From assembly GCA_024138015.1 (NCBI GenBank), contig JAMXBB010000003.1:76121655-76185654 (forward strand): a stretch of 64,000 nt of DNA, given 5' to 3'. The translations under genes and the position numbers were made by a program. Below, piece after piece: positions 1-10,920 of the stretch (within the stretch, counting starts at the first letter, position 1; each line of letters begins with the position of its first letter). Below the pieces are notes generated by a model. The model was given only the letters and a program-made list of their open reading frames with translations, made no database searches and was not told the origin of the DNA. The DNA is from Lumnitzera littorea (taxonomy: Eukaryota > Streptophyta > Magnoliopsida > Myrtales > Combretaceae).

Positions 1-310
1 TGAGAGAAGTTGGGTTATACTCTATAGATTTGTAATTAGCTTAAATTATAGAGAAGCGAGATAGGCAAAGCAGAGTGCAGTGAAGCTTATGTGTCACAAG
101 TGCCTATATACTTCTTGTAGTTTTGATTTAGTAGAACAAGAGGAATAACATCGGTGAAGTCAATCAAGTCGCCAACAGTGGAGCTAAAAGTGAGTAGTAG
201 GTAAAAGGTCAAAGCTCTATAAATCATGAGCTTGATATTCTCTTCCTTATCTTTTTTAATTTGCATTATTTAATTGTGTTGATTTATGTGTTGATTTACT
301 AAAGTAATAT
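1..310 (+). repeat. SIRE-like LTR fragment, inverted
   Basis: This stretch matches the reverse complement of about 10,050-10,365, the LTR of the copia element to the right. Shared blocks include 'gttatttaattgtgttgatt' and 'gatttagtaga'. The match runs to the window's left edge, so the repeat may extend beyond it. It stops abruptly at about 310, where minus-strand RNase H/RT coding sequence begins. The joint is therefore a rearrangement, not a normal element end. Confidence 0.75.
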
Positions 311-313
311 TGT

Positions 314-1260
314 TCACCAAATTCCTAATTTTTTAGTTCTTTTTATATATTTAAAAATTATTTCAATTGCAGCTAAGTGTGTTTCTATTGGTGAACATTG
401 AAATTTAGCACACACACAGATACTAAACAAAATATTAGAAAGTGAAGCTATTAGATATAGCAAAGACCTAATTAAGTTTCGATACAACTTTTCATTTACC
501 TTTTTGCCATTACCTATGATATCAAGCTTTGTTAAGGTAGTCATAGGAGTTATCTAGTGTACTTCTCTTAGTGAATATATATTCCATTTTTTTATTGTTT
601 GATTTGTAATCCCAAAAAGAAATTTAATTCTCCTATGAGTGACACCTCAAATTTTGCCTACATCAATCTTCAAAACTCTTAACAATATTTTTCATTAGTT
701 ATACCAAAAACAATGTCATTAACATAAATCTATACAACTAACGTATCTTCTCCATGATGTTTCATGAAGACTGTTGTATCTACTATTCCCCTTTGAAAGT
801 CATTTTAATTAAGAATTGACTTAATCTTTCGTACTATGCATGGGGAGCCTATTTGAGTCCATACAATGCCTTTTCAACTTATACACATGATCTCATTTAA
901 AGGGATCTTCAAATCTAAGAGGTTGATCAACATAAACTTCTTCTTTTATAAAGCCATTTAGAAAAGCACTTTTTAAATCCATTTGATACAATTTAAAAAT
1001 TTTCGAGCAAGTAAATGGAAGTAATAATCTTATAGATTCTAACCTAACCACAAGAGTATAAGTTTCATCATAGTCTATCCCTTTTTCCTAAGAGTAACCT
1101 TTAGCCACCAAACTAGCTTTATTTCTTACTATTTTTCCATGCTCATCTAGCTTGTTCTTAAAAACCCATTTAGTACCTATGTTTGACTTATCTTTGGGTT
1201 ATAGAACTAAACTCTAAACTTGATTTCTTTGAAATTGAGTATGTTCTTCTTTCATAGCTA
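314..1260 (-). pseudogene. pol: copia reverse transcriptase remnant (element 1)
   Basis: The C-terminal part reads YRNLIRSLLYLIAS...ICVCAKFQ, the usual copia RT end (YRSLIGSLLYLTASRPDI in relatives). The catalytic box at 715-726 reads YVND instead of YVDD, with a stop just upstream where relatives have Gln. RT would copy the element RNA into DNA. This copy is dead: there are several stops, the catalytic Asp is lost, and the coding is cut at 314 just after the motif KLGIW, so RNase H is missing. Element 2 continues past the same point at 7,800. Confidence 0.85.
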
Positions 1261-1264
1261 AAAT

Positions 1265-1804
1265 CTAATTAATATCATTTAAAGCTTCATCAACTGAGTG
1301 AGGTTCAATTTTAGATAATAGAGTAAAATGTTTTTCAAGGTTTTGCAAGCTCAATATTGTTCTTATTCTAGATCTACCATTACCAATTACAAGTTTAGGA
1401 GGATGATCAGTTTGAAATTTAAGAGATGATGGTGAAGTATGAAAGTGCTTAAACCCTTTTGACTTAACTTCTAGACGTGTTTCAATAAGCTTGGTATTAG
1501 TTTCTAAAGAACCATTTGATCCTGGTTTTGCTTTGGATACATTAGCTATTCTTGAAGATTCTATTGTTTCGTCTAAAGAAGGTTTCGACTTACTTTCTTC
1601 ATCATCAAGTTGTATTGTAATCTTTTTATTCATAGCAATTGGAGATTCATCATTTGATTCTTCATTGCCTGTTTCTTCAATAAACTTAACATTTATTGAT
1701 TCTTTTACCGCTTTTGTTTTTTTATTGTATCTTCGGTAGGCCTTTGGGTTCAAAGAGTAACCTAAAAAGATGGCTTGATCAACTCTCTCTTCAAATTTTC
1801 CCAA
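1265..1804 (-). pseudogene. pol: copia integrase-RT linker (element 1)
   Basis: An open stretch of 179 codons beginning GKFEERVDQAIFLGYS, which matches the C-terminal part of copia integrase (KFDPKSDEGIFLGYS type). It continues into the acidic, low-complexity linker (EETGNEESNDES) that precedes RT. It is homologous to 8,732-9,214 of element 2, where the order of motifs is the same. The stretch is long because it happens to have few stops, not because it is an independent gene. Confidence 0.8.
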
Positions 1805-2640
1805 TACCTTTTCTATTTTTTTTATTTTTTATTTTTTTTGCAATACACTTGCAATCAATTGTGTGAAAATATGAAACAGTAGGTTTTCTATCTTATTAAA
1901 TCCATAAGTAGTTTTATTTGTCAAAGGTCTAACATATACTTGATTTATGATGTAATCGACCTTTGATGCTACTTTTACCTAAAAATGATATGCTATATTA
2001 CTTTTATTAAACAGAGTTCTCATCATTTCTTAGAAGGTACTGTTTTTGTGTTCAACTACTCCATTTTATTGTAGAGAATAAGATGCAAAAAAGTTATGGG
2101 TGATGCCCTTTTCTACATAAAATGAGATAAAATCTAAATTTTCAAATTCCGTTCTATGATCAATTTATCGATTGACCATGGAGAGGCCTTTTTCATTTTC
2201 AACTCTTTCGAAAAAAGTTTCAAAACTTTTTAAAAGCATCACTTTTATGACTCAAGAACAAGATCTAAGTAAAAGTCATCTACTATGACAAGTCTACACT
2301 TATTACTTTCAAGACTTAGAGTGCAGGTTGGACCAAATAGATATAAGTGCAATAATTCTAAAGGTCTTTGAGTGGAAATTGCTTTCTTACTCTTCTGTGA
2401 TGATGAAATCATCATATTCTTAAGACAAGTAGCACAACGAATATTCTCATGAGCATGCATTTTTAGTAAGCTTTGAATTAAGTTCTTTTAGATAAATTCT
2501 CAAGTTGCTGCAAGTTCATGTGTCTTAGCCTTTTATGCTAAAGTATAGTGTTACCATTTACTAATATGAAGGAACTTTCATATGATACTTTCAATGGTTT
2601 AATTTAATAAATATTCTTCTCTTTAAATCCTTCAAACAAC
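1805..2640 (-). pseudogene. pol: copia integrase remnant (element 1)
   Basis: At 2,245-2,460 the minus strand gives HAHENIRCATCLK and RPLELLHLYLFGPT...LVIVDDF. This is the zinc-binding end followed by the start of the catalytic core; the family has RPLELLHMDLFGP, so the first catalytic Asp appears as Tyr. Downstream, to 1,805, the core is recognisable only in fragments with many stops. Integrase would join the cDNA to the host chromosome. This copy cannot work. Confidence 0.75.
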
Positions 2641-2678
2641 TTATGTCCATCCTTATAAAAACCAATGCATTTATTGTG

Positions 2679-2935
2679 TTAAAAGATTACTCTATATCCT
2701 TTATCACACAACTCACTTATTCTTAGTAAGTTATGTTTCAATCCTTTAACTAATTGTACATTTTCGAAAGAGTGAGGTGCTAAGCTAATTGAACCTACTG
2801 TACTTATTTTACCTTTACTATTATCACCAAATTTCACATAACCATCTTCCTTCCATTCCAAATTTTTTAACAACAAAGCATCACTTGTCATGTGTCTTGA
2901 GCATCCACCGTCATGATACCATGTTCCTTTTACCT
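2679..2935 (-). pseudogene. pol: copia aspartic protease remnant (element 1)
   Basis: The minus strand at about 2,883-2,935 reads a DGGCSRHMT motif (DSGCSRHMT in copia protease), followed by GYVKFGDNSKGKI and LKHNLLRISELCDKGY. These are the hallmark segments of the protease-to-integrase region. The enzyme would cut the Gag-Pol polyprotein. The catalytic Asp codon is still present, but flanking stops show this is a remnant. Confidence 0.8.
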
Positions 2936-4540
2936 TAGCTTTGTATTCCTACATATATCATAGCACAATCAAGTCTGTTTACAAACCCAGCAAACCTTGG
3001 ATTCATGAAAATTCCAGCTCGTCTTTTGAATTGGACCTTGATTATTGTTAAGAACAATGTGTCTCTATGTGACCTAATTTATTACATAGAAAACAAGCAT
3101 AAGGTTTTTGCTGAGTATACCTATTACTTACCACTTTCCTTCGACTCGAATCCTTTCTGAAATACCCTTTGTCCAACCTTCTATTGTACCATCTAAAAGG
3201 ATACTTATTGTTATTTTGAGAGTACTTTTTGACAAATTCAAATGTTTTTTTTTTTTTCCTTTTCTTTGGTCATTTCTTGATTTTCGACTTGTGATTTAGC
3301 AAACACTATTTCTCTCTTCGTTTTAGATGTTTCTCTAAATTTGAAACTAATTCCAGATTTTAAATTATCCATCCTTTGACTAAAAATCAACATTTGTAAC
3401 TTCTTATCATATTCATCAAACTTTTGGAATTTTTTTTTGATTGAGTTAGATAAATCTTCCACACAACTTTTCAAATTTTTAATTTCTTCCTTTAGAATAA
3501 GACTTGCATTGACTAACACTTCATGAGCAATGTATAATCCTTTGAAATAATTTTTCAAAAAATCGTTTTCATCTACTAGCAATTGATTAGTTCAACTAAG
3601 AGCTTGCTTTTCATTTTTTAATGTCTTTACTTCTGATTCAAGCATAGAAATCTTGTCACTTGACTTGGAAGGACCTTTGAGCAGTTTATTGATTTTAGCA
3701 CATATATCATCAATTACTTCGAAGTCAAAATCAAAATCAGTTTCAGAGCGTACCTCATAGAGTGCCATAAGACACATATTTGCTTCCTCACATTCATCTG
3801 AACTTTCTGACTCAATTTTTGAATCTTCTAAATCACCCTATGTAGCCATCAGAGATTTGTGTTTCTTCTTAAATTTCTCTATCTTCTTGATTAACACTGG
3901 ACATTCATACTTAATATGCCCTAGCTTTTTGTATTCATAGGAAATAACTTCCTTTTTGAACTTTTTCTCTACCTTTTCCTTGATAGCCTTTCTTACATTA
4001 TTAGATCAGTTCTTATTAGTAGAAAATCTTTTAGTGAATGTTTTCTTACGTTTCTTCTTTAGCCATTTGTTGAGCTTTCTAGCTAAAAATGTTACATCTT
4101 CGTCTTCTTCTTTAGATGAATCTTCTTCTTCAAAATAAGCATATGTTTCTTTGGCTTTGAAAGCTACGCCTTTTTCTTTGTATCCTCTAATGTACTCTAT
4201 GATTTGAGAAAATTAATTTCATATGCCATGAGTTTGCTATGCAATTGACTCAAGATTATTGTCTTTAGATCACAAGCTTCTTCTATGGCAATTTTCTTTG
4301 CATTCTAGATTTTAGGAAGGATCCTTAGCATCTTGTGTAACATATCTATTTCACTAATTATTTTACTAAGAGAAGATAATTCATTACTTATAGCAGTGAA
4401 TTCTCTAAAAATGTCCTTGATTTCTTCATCAAGAAGAATTTGAAAAGTTACATATTGTTGAACCAGTGAGTTAATTCTTATATCCTTGATTATTTTCGTA
4501 CCTTCATAAGTTTGCACCAAAGTATCCTAAATGTCTTTGG
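2936..4540 (-). pseudogene. gag: copia gag remnant (element 1)
   Basis: From 4,540 downward: a UBN2-type gag core (4,305-4,520, EEIKDIFREFTAISNELSSL...MLRILPK). Next comes a degenerate CCHC knuckle near 3,900-3,950 (KLGHIKYECP with both leading Cys changed to Tyr). A long Lys/Glu-rich coiled-coil-like stretch follows (3,238-3,777). Last is a second knuckle at about 3,058-3,110 (CFLCNKLGHIETHC) with all four ligands. Gag would form the particle and bind RNA. The first part of gag is missing; it abuts non-gag DNA at about 4,540. Confidence 0.8.
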
Positions 4541-4930
4541 TTGTTGCATTTTTTTATGATAACAAAAAGACTTTATAGATCCAAAAACATAAAGAAAACT
4601 AAATTTATATCAAAGTAACAGTAAAAAGAAAAACAACTGATGAAAATTTGTACAAACAACATGTTGTGTAGAACTTAAATGTTTTTGGTTTTTCTGTCCC
4701 CCTTTTTTGTTATTAATAGAGATTATGTATTAACTCCCCTTAATATTCATAAATAAACAATATGTGCAGATCAAAAAGATTTCACTGATTAACAGAATGT
4801 ACATTGCAAAGCCCTAGTGGGGCTTATCAATAGAAAATAAAAGAAACTGATACCATAACAGAGTTTGATTGAAACAAAAGTTCCTAACACTGGATGAAAT
4901 ACTAGAATAAGAAAAGTTATTTATAAAATC
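4541..4930. other. Spacer between the two copia copies
   Basis: No coding sequence is recognised. It holds the polypurine tract candidate at 4,696-4,710. The sequence between that tract and the gag of element 1 (about 150 bases) is too short to be an LTR, so the 3' LTR expected after the envelope-like ORF is missing or replaced. Confidence 0.5.
4696..4710 (-). other. Candidate polypurine tract of element 2
   Basis: Reads ACAAAAAAGGGGGAC on the minus strand, downstream of the envelope-like ORF, where a retrotransposon's polypurine tract should lie. No TG-starting LTR follows directly, which keeps this tentative. Confidence 0.4.
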
Positions 4931-7041
4931 TTTTTGTTTTCTTCCTAGCATAGAGCTTAAATCATCCAAAATATGTTAGAATTGCCTTGTTAGGAGAAGA
5001 AGTAGCTTCAAATGGTTTCTTCACATTAGAGGTTGGTTCTTTGTTCTATGGTATGGTCTAAGCTAGAATAGGTGTAGTACCCTCTTTGGTAGAGCCAACA
5101 TAAAGAGTTTTTATGTTTCTTTGTCGAGGTATCTACTCTTCCGAATTTAGAATAGGAGTGCTAATTGGAGGTGTTGAAGTTTTTAAAGGTGAAAACTTAA
5201 GATCAAAAGACTATGGGGAGATGACTAAAGTTTTGCCAAAAGTTGTAATAGTGAGTGGATCAATTGTAGAAACCATAGGGGAGTAAGGTTCAATTGCTAT
5301 GAGGTGAGGATCTAAATCAAGAACAATTGGTTCAGTTGGAGGAACAATTGGTTAAGTTTGTTCAGGGAGTTCGTTTAGGGAGTTTAGATGGAAGATCAAT
5401 AGGTTAAGCTTTGTCATTAGGATTGGATTCTATAAGAGTTTCTTTGATCTAGACATTGAATAAGTCCTTCATTCTTGTAAGATGATCCTTGACAAAGCTT
5501 CCTAAGAACTTGTATAAATCCTTTAGAAATTTGTTCAACAAAAATTGAACTTTTGCCTTATTTGGAGGGAATATGTTGTAATTTAGTATCACTATGAGAA
5601 GGTGCTCCAATTGCTTTCCTAAATTCTATCCCATCAATTTTCTTTTTAACAATTTTCATTTCTTATTTTATTTTTTCGCAGTAGATTCCTTTTCTTTTCA
5701 TTGTCCTTTTCTTCAATCATTACCTCTTCTTCTAATGTTTGAAGGGTGAACATAAATTCCTCCATTATGTGAATACCAATGTTTGTCATTCACATAAATC
5801 CCCATTTTCTTAAAGATTCTTTGTCCTAACTTAATAGGATAGAAAGGACAAGTTGTTTCTGCCAAGATTTTCGGTTTTTTGAAATTGAAGAGCACCATCA
5901 AAAAATTCCCATATGGTTTAACATCCAACTATTGCCATATGTACCTTATCATTAGCTTTACTACATCCACCTTTCTGTTGCCTAACATTACCAAAGCAAC
6001 CAATACATCTTCTCTTGTTATAGAGGTTGTACTATCCCTTCTAGGTAACACAAATGTGTTGACAAACTAGTACAAGATTCTAACTAACAGCTCAAACTCC
6101 ATGCTAAAAATATCTTTGTCTACACCTAACTCTATTCCATCATTCAACTTAGTAAACACATTCTCCTTAGTCATTATAGTAGGTTTTCATCTTCTTAGAC
6201 TTCCTTAATGCAAAAGAATTTCAAGATATCCTTCTTTGATATTTCAATTTTTTGATTCGGTACTACTGACTTCTAGACTTCTTGATCCTTGTTATTAAGT
6301 CTTCCATAAAATTAATCTACATGTTCCCCATACATAACTCCTCTCATATTTACCAAACTCTTCGGTCCTAACCCATACATACACTCCTTCTAAAAAAAAC
6401 CATTTTTTTTCAAGAATTCTAATCTAAATAAAAAGAATCTTTGATACGTAGATTTTTAACTTTTACTCTATATCCTTTCTTAGGTTTGTCTTTTGACTTA
6501 GAGGAGGGTTTTATGATCACTACTTTCTAAGATTTCTACACAACTTTAGAAGGTTTTGAGGTTTTCTTCACTAAGCTTGTAACATTGGTCTTTCATGGAG
6601 ACTTCTTGTGTTTTGGTATAGGGAGTTGTTTAGGAGGATCCCTTTTAGAATTTTCTTCAAATGGCTTGTCTAATGAACCAGTGCCTTTAGTTTCAACAAT
6701 TTCTTCGAATGAAATGGACTTTTGCATATCCTTTGCATCATTCTGATTAATTTCCTAGAGAGGTTCAGAATGTCCCTAATAACCATTCTTTTGGTTCACT
6801 TCCTAGCCAGTTTCTTCCATTGGTTCACATGTAGTCCTAGGTTTTAGGTTCTCTCAAGTGATTCTTGATGCATTTCAGAGATAGGATTGGGTTGAGGATC
6901 CATAAGGATGGTAGTGTTGGTTTCTTGTTTATTAAGAACAATAGGATTATTAGGATTATTATGAACTTTGGATTCTGTTCCTTTTGTAGCAATATGGGTT
7001 AATTTTCTAAGAGCCATGATTTTGGTTGAGAGAGAAATCAT
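4930..7041 (-). pseudogene. Envelope-like ORF of a SIRE-type copia element
   Basis: It lies downstream of RNase H of element 2 on the same strand, the position of the envelope-like gene in SIRE elements. It starts at an ATG near 7,041 and runs through several stops. A conserved-looking core (5,600-6,400) contains YGNFLMVLFNF and FKKMGIYVNDKHWYSHNGG; the N-terminal side resembles the 'putative plant transposon protein' domain found in such ORFs. The tail (about 4,930-5,300) is rich in Pro, Ser and Thr. A fusion role is only inferred in the family and has not been shown. No clear signal peptide or membrane helix can be claimed here because the frame is broken. Confidence 0.55.
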
Positions 7042-7372
7042 GAGAAAGAGATATGAAGAGTCTAAAGGAGTACGAAGAAGAAAGAGAATAAGGGCTTTTA
7101 TACGTTAGAAAAAGAAAATAACAATAGGATTTGTTGGTCTTTGTCTATATGCATGTGGGTTAATTTATTAAGCCTACTACCAAGAATATTAAGGACCCAC
7201 TATGGATATTTTAAGACCCACTAAGCACTTTTTCACGTGCAACACACAAAAAGAAAAAAATCTCACAATTGGACAAAAATGCCAAGATAGATTTATACAT
7301 ATTCAATAATTTTAGCCTAAGGAAAATTAATTAAATATTCTCCATGCTAACAAAAGGGATTACACACACCAA
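7042..7372. other. Spacer between RNase H and the envelope-like ORF
   Basis: AT-rich, without a clear ORF, and contains stops in all frames. In SIRE elements a short spacer separates pol from the envelope-like ORF, so it is read as part of element 2. Confidence 0.45.
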
Positions 7373-7429
7373 TTTCATTACAAATAAATTCAAACCCTAA
7401 TTTGTCTAAAGGCTTTGTAAACATATCAA

Positions 7430-7790
7430 CAAATTGATATTTAGTTGGAACAAAATGAACACTTACATCATTATTTGCAAAATGATCATGAATGAAATGA
7501 CGACTTATTTCATATTAATAGTACTAGTATTATCACAATTTATGGGTATATTTTTATAACTTATCCCATAGTCATACAATTGTTGTTTTAACCAAAGTAT
7601 TTGAGCATAATAATTTCTAATAAATATATATTTAGCTTCTACAGTTGAAAGAGCAATAGATTTTGTCTCTTGGATGACCAAGAAACTAGCTTGTCCCCTA
7701 AGAACTGACAAATACCTAAAGTACTCTTCCTCTCCACTTTAAAACTTGCATAATTAGCATCTAAATATCTTATGAGATTAAAATTTTGAC
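7430..7790 (-). pseudogene. pol: copia RNase H remnant (element 2)
   Basis: Motifs on the minus strand: ERKSTLGICQFL, ETKSIALSTVEAKYI, LWLKQQLYDYGISY and IPINCDNTSTIN, ending in TKPLDKLGFEFICNEIGVC. These are the standard copia RNase H landmarks. The enzyme would degrade the RNA strand in the hybrid. The expected SWFSKKQ segment is altered (SFLVIQETK), suggesting frameshift repair by chance or drift. Confidence 0.85.
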
Positions 7791-8730
7791 TCTCAAGATA
7801 CTAAATTCCTAATTTTGTAGTTCTTTTTATATATTTAAAGATCTTTTCAACTGTAGCTAAGTATATTTCAATTGGTGAACTTTGAAACCTAGCACATACA
7901 CAGGAACTAAACAAAATATTAAGACGTGAAGCTGTTAGATATAGCAAAGGCCTAATTAAGCTTCAATATAATTTTTCATTTACCTTTTTGCCATTACTTG
8001 TGATATCAAGCTTTGTTTCCTTAGTGTTCTCAAAACCAAATTTCTTCAGAATTTGTCTGGTATACTGCTCTTAGTGAATATATATTCCATTTTTTAATTG
8101 TTTGATTTGTAATCCCAAAAAGAAATTTAATTCTCTTATGAGTGACATCTCAAATTCTACCTACATCAATCTTGAAAACTCTTGACAATATTTTTCATTA
8201 TTTGCACCAAAAACAATGTTATCAACATAAATCTATACAAATAACATATCTTCTCCATAATGTTTCAAGAAGAGTGTAGTATTTACTTTTCCCCTTTAAA
8301 AGTCATTTTTAATTAAGAATTGACTTAGTCTTTCGTAGCACGCATGGGGAGCTTGTTTGAGTCCATACAATGCCTTTTCAACTTATACACATGATCTAAT
8401 TTGAAAGAATCTTGAAATATAAGAGGTTGATTAACATAGACTTCTTCTTTTATAAAGCCATTTAGAAAAGCACTTTTTACATCCATCTAATACAATTTAA
8501 AATTTTTCAATTATGCAAATGTAAGTAATAATCTTATGGTTTCTAATCTAGCAACAAGACCATAAGTTTCATCATAGTCTATCCCTTCTTCCTAAGAGTA
8601 ACCTTTAGCCACCAAACATTCTTTATTTCTTACTATTTTTCCATGTTCATCTAGCTTGTTCTTAAAAACTTTTTAGTGCCTATGATTGACTTATCTTTAG
8701 GTTTTGAAACTAAACTTAAAACCTAATTTA
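7791..8730 (-). pseudogene. pol: copia reverse transcriptase remnant (element 2)
   Basis: It aligns along its length with 317-1,260 as a direct repeat. The catalytic box at 8,218-8,229 reads YVDN (family YVDD), with the same upstream Gln-to-stop change as in element 1. Both copies have thus lost catalytic Asp residues, but different ones. Many stops are present. Confidence 0.85.
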
Positions 8731-8731
8731 T

Positions 8732-9375
8732 TTAAAATTCACTAAGTCCTTCTTCTACAGCTAAGATCAAATTGTCATCATTTAAAGCTTCATCAACTAA
8801 GTGAGGTTCAACTCTAGATAATAGAGCAAAATGATTTTCAAAGTTTTGTAAACTTGATCTTGTTCTTATTCCAAATTTAACATTACTAATTATAGGTTCA
8901 GGAGGATGATCAATTTTAAATTTAAGAGATGATGGTGGAGGATGAAAGTGTTCAAAACCCTCAAACTTACCTTCTGGACATATTTCAAGAAGCTTAGTAT
9001 AAGTCTTTGAAGAGCCTTTTGATCCTGGTTTTGCTTTGGATACATCGATCATTCTTAAAGATTTTGTTGTTTCATCTAAAGGAGGTTTTAACTTAATTTC
9101 TTCTAAATCAAGTCGTATTGTATTCTTTTTATTCATGGTAAATAGAGATTCATCATCTGATTCTTCATTGCCTGTTTCTTGAAGAAACTTGACATTTATT
9201 GATTCTTTTACCACTTTTGTTTCTTTATTATGTACTCGTTATGCCTTCGAGTTTTGAGAGTAGCCTAGAAAGATGGCTTCATTAGCTTTCTCTTCAAATT
9301 TTCCTAATACCTTTCCTACTTTCTTTACAAAACAGTTGGAACAAAATGTTTGAAAATAAGAAACAATAGGTTATG
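8732..9375 (-). pseudogene. pol: copia integrase end and linker (element 2)
   Basis: 8,732-9,214 is an open stretch homologous to 1,265-1,804 (KAKPGSKGSS, HFHPPPSSLKFKIDHPPEP, VEPHLVDEALNDDN). 9,215-9,375 carries the integrase end (GKFEEKANEAIFLGYS type). The far end joins gag sequence at about 9,375, the scar of the internal deletion. Confidence 0.8.
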
Positions 9376-9875
9376 TTTACATTCCAGATTTTGGGAATGA
9401 TCCTTAGCATCTTACATACCATATCTGCAACACTAATTATTTTACCAAGAGAAGATAATTCATTAGTTATAGTAGTAAATCTACTAAAAGTGTCCTTGAT
9501 TTCTTCACCAGGAAGATTCAAAAAGTTTCATATTGTTGAACTAGCAAGTTGATTCTTATATCCTTGATTGTTTCTATGCCTTCATAGGTTTGCACTAAAG
9601 TATCCCAATTGTACATGAAGCAATTAGGTAAAATTCTGAACATGCAATAGTACTCAAAAGTAAGTTCTTAGCCTTTGAATTGAGTTCGTCTTTGGTGATA
9701 TCATCATTTGTTGTGACAATAGTTGGAACTTTGAGGTCTTTTATAGAAATAATTTGTTAGGCTTGATAGTTTGATGCCTTCACATAAGTCTCCATCTTGA
9801 ATTTCTAGTCAGGAAAGTTAGTTTCATCGAAAAATGGTGCCTTACTAGGTTAAATTGTTAAATTATCACTTAGTT
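9376..9875 (-). pseudogene. gag: copia gag N-terminal part (element 2)
   Basis: Starts just below the primer site with MGELSDNLTI and gives FFDETNFPD (the FDGTNFxxW gag start, Trp now a stop) and KFKMETYVKASNYQA. It then continues to the UBN2-type core at 9,294-9,521 (GEEIKDTFSRFTTITNEL). It supplies the gag start that element 1 lacks. Confidence 0.75.
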
Positions 9876-9913
9876 CACCCATGATCTTGAACTCTTAGTG
9901 ATATTAGAGCGAG

Positions 9914-9925
9914 GCTCTAATACCA
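9914..9925 (-). other. Primer binding site, initiator-tRNA-Met type
   Basis: Minus strand TGGTATTAGAGC, one base from the plant consensus TGGTATCAGAGC (C to T). It sits 3 bases inside the LTR edge near 9,929, fixing orientation and the 5' end of element 2. Confidence 0.85.
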
Positions 9926-9928
9926 ATT

Positions 9929-10920
9929 GTTAATCCCATATAAGATATCAAGAAGGGAGTGAATTGTTATATTAAAACTTTTGAAAACTTTTTTGATATA
10001 ATTTGAAAACACCTCTCATAATAACTTAATTTAGTGAATTATGGTATTTTAAAAAATCAACACACAAATAATCAACACAATTAAATAACATAAATTAAAA
10101 GAGATAATGAGGAGAATATTAGACTTAGAATTTATAGGGCTTTAATTTTCTACCTATTGCTCTCTTATAGCTCTATTGCTAGAGACCCAATCTACTTCAT
10201 CGATACTATTCAACTTGATCTACTAAATCAAAATTATTAGAAGTTTACAAGCACTTATGACACATTGACTTCACTAAACTCTACTTTACCTATCTAGCCT
10301 TTTTGCAATCTAGGCTAATTATAGATCTATAATGTACAATCTAACTTCTTTCAACATTAAACAACAAACAAATTTTGCCAAAAAATAAGTAAGAATAACA
10401 ATATGAATCTCAAAAGATTTTGAATAAAAACACAAGCAATTATTGTTGAGAGATCTGCTTCAATTCAACTTTTGAAGAGGTATTTACAATTTGTTCTGTG
10501 CTCATTTAGAGAAAAGAAATTGCTCACGACCCAAACATAATGTACAAGTAATTTTTGCTTCCCAAATTTGTACTTAAAATTTTCAATCACTTTTCTTCTG
10601 TACCTGAGTCTTCCAACGACTAAATATGTTGAGAATTATCTTAAAATCATGTTTATCCTTTTCAACATCTAGATAATCCATATATATTTTGAAAAGATCT
10701 TGGTGTTTTGAATTTTAAATCTAATCATCTGAGCTTGGTAAGATATGCTTGATCATCAATTTTTAGATAAGCTTCAGTTTTAAAAGTAAAATCCCACAAG
10801 ATCTAAAACCAATCTTTTCCTTATCCAACATAAGATATTATCTTAATCTATCCAAAGATATGTTCACTTAAAAATAATCCACATACATTCTTAATTCTAT
10901 GTTAAGTGAAATGAGATTGC
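9929..10920 (-). repeat. 5' LTR of copia element 2 (outer edge uncertain)
   Basis: LTR-like sequence directly upstream (minus sense) of the primer site, ending ...TTAACA beside ATTGGTATTAGAGC. The part at 10,050-10,365 recurs inverted at 1-310, confirming it is a mobile repeat. The outer boundary is a guess between about 10,900 and 11,030; no TG edge or target duplication could be fixed. No coding sequence is seen. Confidence 0.6.

Larger units (their letters stand above)
314..4540 (-). mobile_element. Copia (SIRE-like) element 1, 5'- and 3'-truncated
   Basis: A minus-strand Ty1/copia body in the order gag, zinc knuckle, protease, integrase, RT, read from 4,540 down to 314. It lacks a 5' LTR, the leader and the first part of gag, and it lacks the end of RNase H. 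Its RT and linker (about 317-1,810) form a direct repeat with 7,801-9,320 of the second copy. Its gag (4,300-4,535) matches 9,380-9,610. The copia order (integrase before RT) and an envelope-like ORF in the neighbouring copy point to the SIRE lineage. Confidence 0.85.
7373..9929 (-). mobile_element. Copia (SIRE-like) element 2, body with internal deletion
   Basis: Minus-strand element read from the primer site at 9,925 leftwards: gag start (to about 9,640), gag core (9,294-9,521), then directly integrase end, linker, RT and RNase H. At about 9,375 the gag core (MLRIIPKIWNVNIT) runs straight into integrase C-terminal sequence. The rest of gag, the protease and most of integrase, all present in element 1, are gone. 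Together with the envelope-like ORF and tract to the left it would end at about 4,696. Confidence 0.8.

Noticed and set aside
1491..1739. 82-codon plus-strand ORF
   Set aside because: Antisense shadow of the Glu/Ser-rich integrase-RT linker of copia element 1.
4541..4695. Remnant 3' LTR after the polypurine tract candidate
   Set aside because: Only about 150 bases, no TG start, and no match to the LTR at 9.9-10.9 kb.
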